Assembly: GCA_017618075.1 (NCBI GenBank)
Contig: JAFZUY010000010.1
Location: 1 to 64,000, forward strand
Reading direction: 5' to 3'
From: Lachnospiraceae bacterium
GTDB taxonomy: Bacteria; Bacillota; Clostridia; Lachnospirales; Lachnospiraceae
Length of the DNA stretch: 64,000 nt
Shown: positions 59,036-64,000 of the stretch, in pieces
Position numbering within the stretch: position 1 is the stretch's first letter
Layout of the letters: each line of letters starts with the position of its first letter
Notes under the pieces: model-generated
Database searches by the model: none
The model's input: the letters and a program-made list of their open reading frames with translations, nothing else
Told to the model about the DNA's origin: nothing
Position numbers and translations under genes: made by a program

Positions 59036-60475
59036 TTAATGCTTTTTCCACATCATAGGAACAAAGAGAAGAAGAATCGGATAAAGTTCGAGTCTTCCCG
59101 CAAGCATGTCAAAAATGAAAACTATCTTCGAAAGATAATTAAATCCGGCATAATTTCCCGTGGCACCAACCACTTCAAATCCGGGGCCGACATTGTTTAT
59201 TGTCGCAAGTACGGCGGTAAAGTTTGTTACCATGTCGTATTTGTCTATGGATACGATAAATACCGATCCGAAATAAATAAGTGCGAAAAGAAACGCATAA
59301 ACGCAGACGCTCTTAACAACCGCCTTATCCACGGTTCTGTCGTCCATACCGACCGCTTTTACGCTGCGGGGATGAATGAACGAATTGATTTCCTGTCTTA
59401 CGGCTTTAATAAGTATAAGGATTCTTGAAAACTTAAGTCCGCCGCCCGTTGAGCCTGCGCAGGCACCCGTTATCATCAAAAGAACCAGAATTGTCTTTGA
59501 AAGCGACGGCCATAAATTAAAGTCGCAGGTTGCAAAACCGGTCGTGGTGATAATCGAAGCTACCTGGAAAGCCGCATCCGTAAGGGCTATGCCAAACGAA
59601 TCATAAGTCTTGAAGATATTTAACGTAATGATTAATACCGCTCCGACAATTACCAGTAAATATGTTCTTACTTCCTCAATCTTAAAGATGTTCTTGAATT
59701 TTCGTGCAAGGATAAGGAAGTATACATTAAAGTTGATTCCGTAAAGAATCATAAATATTGTGACGTCCCATTTTATGAGCGTTGAGAAGTTTGCAATGCT
59801 TGAATTGTAAATACCGAATCCGCCGGTACCGGCTGTTGCGCATGACGTGCAGACTGCTTCAAAGAAGCTCATTCCCATTATCCAGAGGGATATTATCTGT
59901 ACGATGGTAAGGAAAATATAAATAACATAAAGAATCTGCGATGAGTCCTTCATTTTGGGAACCAGTTTCCCTACTACGGGTCCCGGGCTTTCCGCACGAA
60001 GAAGGTGCATGTTTACGCCGCCGACCATGGGCATAACCGCTAAAAGAAATACAAAGATTCCCATACCGCCGATCCAGTGGGAGAAGCTTCTCCAGAAAAG
60101 AGTCGCATGAGTTATTGCCTCAACATCGGTTAAAATTGTGGCACCGGTTGTGGTAAAGCCCGAACTCATTTCAAATACGGCATCGATGTAATTGGGTATT
60201 TCTCTTGAAAGAAAAGGAGGCAGTGCTCCGGTCATACTGATTAAAAGCCATGCAAGACCTACGCTTGCAAAGCCTTCTTTGGCAAAAAACTGTGTGTTTT
60301 TAGGTTTCTTAAAAGATACAAGAAGTCCTGCGAGCATACCAACTAAAGCGACAACAAAATAAGTCCACCAGTTGTTTTCCCGGTAGATAAGTGCCACTAT
60401 TCCCGGAAGAATCATGAATGCCGATTCAATGGCCAAAACTCTTCCGAGCGTATACAGGATTATAGCTATATTCAT
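59036..60475 (-). CDS. trkH: TrkH-type potassium uptake channel subunit
   Basis: The 479-residue membrane protein has the four membrane-pore-membrane repeats of the Trk/Ktr/HKT family, with selectivity-filter segments SSGFTTTGATI, CATAGTGGFGIYN, ASIITTTGFATCD and ATINNVGPGFEVVG. It pairs with the TrkA regulator encoded just upstream to import K+. A short hairpin lies between the two genes. GGAAGC precedes the ATG. Confidence 0.93.
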   Translation of the reverse strand: MNIAIILYTLGRVLAIESAFMILPGIVALIYRENNWWTYFVVALVGMLAGLLVSFKKPKNTQFFAKEGFASVGLAWLLISMTGALPPFLSREIPNYIDAVFEMSSGFTTTGATILTDVEAITHATLFWRSFSHWIGGMGIFVFLLAVMPMVGGVNMHLLRAESPGPVVGKLVPKMKDSSQILYVIYIFLTIVQIISLWIMGMSFFEAVCTSCATAGTGGFGIYNSSIANFSTLIKWDVTIFMILYGINFNVYFLILARKFKNIFKIEEVRTYLLVIVGAVLIITLNIFKTYDSFGIALTDAAFQVASIITTTGFATCDFNLWPSLSKTILVLLMITGACAGSTGGGLKFSRILILIKAVRQEINSFIHPRSVKAVGMDDRTVDKAVVKSVCVYAFLFALIYFGSVFIVSIDKYDMVTNFTAVLATINNVGPGFEVVGATGNYAGFNYLSKIVFIFDMLAGRLELYPILLLFVPMMWKKH

Positions 60476-60484
60476 AACACTGCT

Positions 60485-60501
60485 TCCGGATTTAATCCGG
60501 A
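60485..60501. other. Short palindrome between trkA and trkH
   Basis: TCCGGATTTAATCCGGA has perfect 8-bp arms around one base. It could be an mRNA hairpin that sets the relative level of the two proteins; no T run follows. Confidence 0.5.
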
Positions 60502-60519
60502 CTCTCCCTTTATGAATGA

Positions 60520-61875
60520 TTATTCGAGAATGTCTTTGATATCGCTTAGGCCGCTCTTGGTGGTAACAACGATAACTGTGTCGCCCTCTTCGATGGTATT
60601 CTGGCCTTTGGGAATGATAATCGTTCCCCTGCGGTTGATACAGCCGATAAGGATATCTCTCTTTAAATTCAACTGCATAAGAGGAATTCCGATAACGGGT
60701 GATCCTTTTTGGATCTTAAATTCGAGTGCTTCCACTCTGCCGCCGTTTAATTTGATAAGAGTCTCCACGTTGCTTCCGATGGAGTTCTGCATTGCCCTTA
60801 CATAGGATACTATGTAGTCTGCAGCAATCTTATCGGGATAAATCAGACTTCCTACGTTGAATGTATTTATGATGTCATCGAAAGAAATTCTGTCGATTTT
60901 GGTTACGATTTTGCCTGAGGTACGTGTCTTTGCAAAAAGCGAAAGGATAATGTTGGTTTCGTCGATACCTGTCAAGGAAACAAACGAATCGCAGCCGTTA
61001 ATGCCTTCCTCGATTAAGATTTCCTGGTTCGTTGCATCACCGTTTATGATGGTGGCTCTCGGAAGGTTCTCGCTTAATTCTTCGCACTTGTCTCTGTTCT
61101 GCTCGACGATTTTTACCTTGATGCCCATCTTTAAAAGAATCTCTGCGAGGTAATACGTCATCGTACCGCCACCGATAATCATCGTGTCTTTTACCTGATG
61201 TGTATCGTATCCGATCTTGGTAAAGAATTCTCTTGAATTAACCGCCGATGCAACGATGGTAATTTTATCATTAGCCCGTAAAATAAATGCACCGTTCGGG
61301 ATAAAGATATCGTCGCCTCGCTCAACCGTGCAGATAAGGATGTCGGAAAGAACTCTCTTTGCAACATCAATAAGTGTCTTATTTACAAAAGGCGAATCCT
61401 CGGTAATAACAAGGTTTAAAAGTTCTACTCTGCCCTTCGCAAAAGTATCGATTTTGTCTGCCGAAGGGAATCTTAAAAGTCTCGAAATTTCGACTGCTGC
61501 CGCATACTCGGGATTGATAATCATCGAAAGGCCTAGCTCGTCTTTTATGTACTGAATTTCCTTGCTGTACAAGGGATCGCGGACTCTTGCTATTGTATTG
61601 CAGTTACCTGCTTTCTTCGCGAAAAGGCAGCAGAGTAAGTTTATTTCGTCGGAACCCGTTACCGCAATTAAAAGATTTGTTCTGTCTACTCCGGCTTCTT
61701 TTTGAACCGAATATGAAGCACCGTTTCCGACCAAGCCCATTACGTCGTAATTGTTGGTGATGTCGTTTATTACTTCCGCATTTTTGTCAATTACGGTAAT
61801 ATCATGTTTTTCTATAACAAGCTGCTTGATAATCGATAAACCGATTTTGCCACAGCCGACTATAATGATTCTCAT
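60520..61875 (-). CDS. trkA: Trk system potassium transporter regulatory subunit TrkA
   Basis: This 451-residue cytosolic protein is a tandem of two RCK (TrkA_N plus TrkA_C) units. The first begins MRIIIVGCGKIGLSIIKQL with D36-type acidic residue in VIDKN, the second starts near residue 228 with MIIGGGTMTYYLAEIL and ends with TNIILSLFAKTRTSGK. RCK domains bind NAD(H) and nucleotides such as ATP to gate TrkH. GGATTTTAAG precedes the ATG. Confidence 0.93.
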   Translation of the reverse strand: MRIIIVGCGKIGLSIIKQLVIEKHDITVIDKNAEVINDITNNYDVMGLVGNGASYSVQKEAGVDRTNLLIAVTGSDEINLLCCLFAKKAGNCNTIARVRDPLYSKEIQYIKDELGLSMIINPEYAAAVEISRLLRFPSADKIDTFAKGRVELLNLVITEDSPFVNKTLIDVAKRVLSDILICTVERGDDIFIPNGAFILRANDKITIVASAVNSREFFTKIGYDTHQVKDTMIIGGGTMTYYLAEILLKMGIKVKIVEQNRDKCEELSENLPRATIINGDATNQEILIEEGINGCDSFVSLTGIDETNIILSLFAKTRTSGKIVTKIDRISFDDIINTFNVGSLIYPDKIAADYIVSYVRAMQNSIGSNVETLIKLNGGRVEALEFKIQKGSPVIGIPLMQLNLKRDILIGCINRRGTIIIPKGQNTIEEGDTVIVVTTKSGLSDIKDILE

Positions 61876-61902
61876 CTTAAAATCCTGATTTCTCTTTTAT
61901 GT

Positions 61903-61935
61903 TTGGAGCCGGACACGCTTCGCGAGTCAGGCAGC
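61903..61935. repeat. Dispersed GAGYCAGGCAC repeat, copy 3
   Basis: TTGGAGCCGGACACGCTTCG and the following CGAGTCAGGCAGC align with the copy at 19513-19545. It sits between trkA and the lipid-kinase gene. Confidence 0.75.
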
Positions 61936-61941
61936 GTCATT

Positions 61942-62781
61942 CTACTTTCTTGCTGTGTATTCCGTTACGCCTCTTACGGTTTCACCGTCAATCTGAAGCG
62001 CTGTGGGTCTGTCAAATTTAACTGTAATTTCCTTGCCCTCTCTTACAGCAACAAGCTTTTTGTTGTTAACATGCTCGCCCTTAAAGATTGCGGGGAAGCC
62101 CATGAGTGTACCGATTCGGCCTTTATCCTTAAATACCATGCAGGTTAATTTATCGCCGAGTCTGTCCTGTTCGGGAGCAGCCTTCATTCCGCCGCCGTAG
62201 TATCTGCCGTTCATGGCGGAAGCAATCCATGCTCTTTTATATTCAACGGTTTCTCCGTCTACGGTAATCCATGCATGAGGACATTTGAATTTGAAAAGCA
62301 CGATTTTGATTGAAAGCGAAGTATAGTTGATGTCCTTCTTGCCTGCGGCTTTCATATCATCTGCCATTTCACAGCATACACCGTCAACGCCGAATCCGAT
62401 ACCGTTTAAAAATCTGTAGTTGTTTCCGTTGATGGTTACAACAGGAAGATTTGTTAAATACTTCTTAATCGAAGGCATCTCGGAATCGTCGTAATTCTCT
62501 TTGATGTCTCTGTAAAAATCGTTACCCGTTCCTGCGGGGAATAAAATTATATCGCAGGGAATCTCCAAATCCGCGGTGTAGTTGGCAAATTTATTGAGTG
62601 TGCCGTCTCCTCCGCAAAGTATTATACAATCGTCAGCCGTAAGTTTTTGCACGAATTCTTTGGGGTCAAGACCGACTACATTTACGGCCTCATAATCGCC
62701 GCTTATTTTACCCTTTACAACCTCAAGGGTTTCACCGCCTCTGCCATTATTTGACAATTCGTTGTATAAAACGTACTGCAT
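61942..62781 (-). CDS. Diacylglycerol/lipid kinase family protein
   Basis: From ATG 62781 (GGAGGG 6 nt upstream; the frame extends to 62829) the protein has 279 residues. It has the DagK catalytic motifs IILCGGDGTLNKFAN and PAGTGNDFYRDIK and the glycine-rich FLNGIGFGVDG. Related enzymes phosphorylate diacylglycerol, sphingolipids or undecaprenol-like lipids; the acceptor cannot be read from sequence. It is probably the first gene of a run with trkA and trkH. Confidence 0.88.
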   Translation of the reverse strand: MQYVLYNELSNNGRGGETLEVVKGKISGDYEAVNVVGLDPKEFVQKLTADDCIILCGGDGTLNKFANYTADLEIPCDIILFPAGTGNDFYRDIKENYDDSEMPSIKKYLTNLPVVTINGNNYRFLNGIGFGVDGVCCEMADDMKAAGKKDINYTSLSIKIVLFKFKCPHAWITVDGETVEYKRAWIASAMNGRYYGGGMKAAPEQDRLGDKLTCMVFKDKGRIGTLMGFPAIFKGEHVNNKKLVAVREGKEITVKFDRPTALQIDGETVRGVTEYTARK

Positions 62782-62829
62782 AAAATTCCCTCCGTTTTTA
62801 TAATTTTTTGTTACGTTTAAAAACTGCAA

Positions 62830-62857
62830 TAAGGTAACCCTGAAAAAGGTTACCTTA
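62830..62857 (-). terminator. Terminator downstream of the Gly-rich zinc-ribbon gene
   Basis: TAAGGTAACC and GGTTACCTTA form a perfect 10-bp stem with an 8-nt loop. On the minus strand TTGCAGTTTTT follows. Confidence 0.7.
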
Positions 62858-62867
62858 CACAGAATGT

Positions 62868-63593
62868 TTATTGTTTATCGTTTGATTCTTTGGATTTATT
62901 ATCAGACTTTTCGTCATCGTCGTCGTCATAATATGCGAGCGAGCTTCCGCAGAACTGGCAGAATTTTCCGCCGTTGTTTACACCGAGGCAGTAAGGACAG
63001 TTCGCATAATATTTTTTCTCCTGCTTTACATCTCGTCTGATTTCTTCCTGTTGTGTTTTAAGCTTTTCGAGTTCAAGCTGATACTCTGCCTGCTGTCTTG
63101 CGTACTCTGCCTGCTGTTCAGCCAGTTGCTGCTGTAAAGCTGCCTGTGCCTGAGCCTGTTTTTCCTGCAGTTTAAGCTGAGAACTTTCCTGAATTTTATT
63201 AACGATTGCAGCTGACGCAACGCCTACTCCCGCACTGACTGCGCTTCCAACGAGCGAGCTTACCATACCGCCGCCACCGCCGTATTTTACCTTGGGTTTA
63301 TTGATATTTATATTAATGGGTGAAGATGCGATGCCTCCCATAGGAGCTGCGGGTCTGTTAAAACTCGGTGCGGAAAAACCGCCGCCCATACCGCCTGCAC
63401 CTCCGGCCATACCGCCGAAACCGCCTGCTCCGCCAAAACCGCCTAAACCGCTTGTACCTCTGAAACCGGTCGATGTTCTGGGTGCGCTTGATACGCCTGA
63501 TCTGAAGCCGCCTGATGCGCCTCTGAATGCACCGCCGCCTCCCATGTTAGGTCTGCCACCGCGTGAATGTCCTTTGCCGATCCCTATAGCCAT
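62868..63593 (-). CDS. Gly-rich coiled-coil zinc-ribbon protein of unknown function
   Basis: The 241-residue protein has three parts: an N-terminal 90 residues of G/A/F-rich low-complexity repeats (GGFGGAGGFGGMAGGAGGMG), a central coiled coil at about 135-190 rich in Gln/Ala (QAQAALQQQLAEQQAEYARQ), and a C-terminal zinc ribbon CPYC...CQFC followed by an acidic tail. No enzyme domain is seen. AAGGAGG precedes the ATG, and a good promoter lies at 63668-63696. Function unknown; the plus-strand proline-rich frame opposite is an artefact of the glycine repeats. Confidence 0.8.
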   Translation of the reverse strand: MAIGIGKGHSRGGRPNMGGGGAFRGASGGFRSGVSSAPRTSTGFRGTSGLGGFGGAGGFGGMAGGAGGMGGGFSAPSFNRPAAPMGGIASSPINININKPKVKYGGGGGMVSSLVGSAVSAGVGVASAAIVNKIQESSQLKLQEKQAQAQAALQQQLAEQQAEYARQQAEYQLELEKLKTQQEEIRRDVKQEKKYYANCPYCLGVNNGGKFCQFCGSSLAYYDDDDDEKSDNKSKESNDKQ

Positions 63594-63667
63594 TGCCTTT
63601 CCTCCTTAACAATTGATTCAGACTGATATCTGTTATCGATTGTCTTTAAATGTCAAACACACCATAA

Positions 63668-63696
63668 ATTGTAACATAATTACGTCTTTTTTTAAA
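63668..63696 (-). promoter_or_regulatory. Promoter of the Gly-rich zinc-ribbon gene
   Basis: On the minus strand TTTAAA (63691-63696) and TACAAT (63668-63673) are 17 bp apart, with TG one base before the -10 (extended -10). Confidence 0.6.
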
Positions 63697-63739
63697 CAGG
63701 ATTTTCTTGTTGAAAGTACCGTCAAAATCTTGCTAATTG

Positions 63740-64000
63740 CTATCTTTTGATGCCAAGTTCTTCAAGATATGCGGCCTGCTTTTCTTCCATCACTTTGGCC
63801 TCATCTTCTTTCATGTGATCATATCCTAAAAGATGCAGCATGCTGTGTGCGATTAAAAAAGCATATTCTCTTTTTATGGAATGTCCGTACTCTTCTGCCT
63901 GCGATATGATTCTGTCTTTGTTTAAACAAATCTCCCCTAAAATCGTAAGCTCCGTCTCGGGATTAACGGACATTTCAAGATCTTCGACATTAAGATTTTC
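63740..64000 (-). CDS. ybeY: Endoribonuclease YbeY, C-terminal part (partial at right edge)
   Basis: The last 86 residues of the protein lie in the window; the frame continues past the right edge. The zinc-binding signature HSMLHLLGYDH near the C terminus (H-x3-H-x5-H) is that of YbeY, which matures 16S rRNA 3' ends and takes part in ribosome quality control. The end EEKQAAYLEELGIKR is also typical. It belongs to a separate upstream transcript. Confidence 0.92.
   Translation of the reverse strand, partial: ENLNVEDLEMSVNPETELTILGEICLNKDRIISQAEEYGHSIKREYAFLIAHSMLHLLGYDHMKEDEAKVMEEKQAAYLEELGIKR

Noticed and set aside
63292-63609. Plus-strand proline-rich frame opposite the Gly-rich gene
   Set aside because: It is the complement of glycine codons (GGN to CCN) in the real gene, with no ribosome site.
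1-64000. CRISPR arrays, tRNA genes, prophage or insertion-sequence genes
   Set aside because: No regularly spaced repeats with unique spacers, no cloverleaf sequence, no integrase or transposase frame was seen in the window.

Overview
The window looks like a chromosomal segment of a low-to-moderate-GC Gram-positive bacterium of the Clostridia, most likely a Lachnospiraceae member. The evidence is the clostridial-type 16S 5' end, strong AGGAGG ribosome sites, phenylacetate-CoA ligase next to indolepyruvate oxidoreductase, XRE regulators paired with DUF2975/DUF3169 membrane proteins, and a Clostridia-type holin-like type I toxin. This is family-level recognition by eye; no database search was possible. 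Most genes are on the minus strand, in line with the rRNA operon.

Layout. 1-362: 5' end of a minus-strand 16S gene with its leader and promoter. 363-4085: paaK-like ligase and iorB/iorA (aryl-pyruvate/aryl-acid CoA metabolism). 4221-5600: DUF2752 protein and a divergent methyltransferase. 5597-29880: a surface-polysaccharide locus of about 24 kb on the minus strand, read from about 29970 leftward. It holds an initiating polyprenyl-phosphate sugar transferase, a Wzz-like co-polymerase fused to a kinase-like domain without a P-loop, an EpsG-type polymerase, a PglK/MsbA-like ABC half-transporter as the probable flippase, many GT2/GT4 transferases, three polyprenyl-P-sugar synthases with several GT-C membrane transferases, an O-acyltransferase, and a WecE plus GNAT pair that would make a 4-acetamido-4,6-dideoxy sugar. 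30100-30951: divergent rfbD.

31011-38609: PAP2-like protein, lipoprotein, and a CotH/DUF4956/VTC operon preceded by a two-component system. The VTC promoter carries an 11-bp-period direct repeat that is a plausible response-regulator box. 38700-43590: RlmI, Dabb protein, an unknown membrane-anchored protein and a second two-component system. 43629-48756: a tandem pair of unknown paralogues, a HAD phosphatase, XRE+DUF3169, a CPBP protease, and DUF2975+YozG-like regulator plus a 21-residue hydrophobic peptide. A 455-bp divergent intergenic region here is rich in palindromes.

48800-54609: a GtrII-like transferase, ABC1/UbiB kinase with a phasin-like partner, and a complete type I toxin-antitoxin locus. 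In that locus the toxin mRNA leader carries four alternating complementary segments that could switch ribosome-site access. 54610-64000: lipoproteins (one PrcB-like), then an apparent operon lipid kinase-trkA-trkH-GGDEF-FGGY kinase-araD, a Gly-rich zinc-ribbon protein, and the C-terminal part of ybeY.

The most unusual items are the toxin-antitoxin locus, the response-regulator-like box before the VTC operon, the walker-less co-polymerase, the dispersed GAGYCAGGCAC repeats, and the excess of the octamer CTTTTATG/CATAAAAG.
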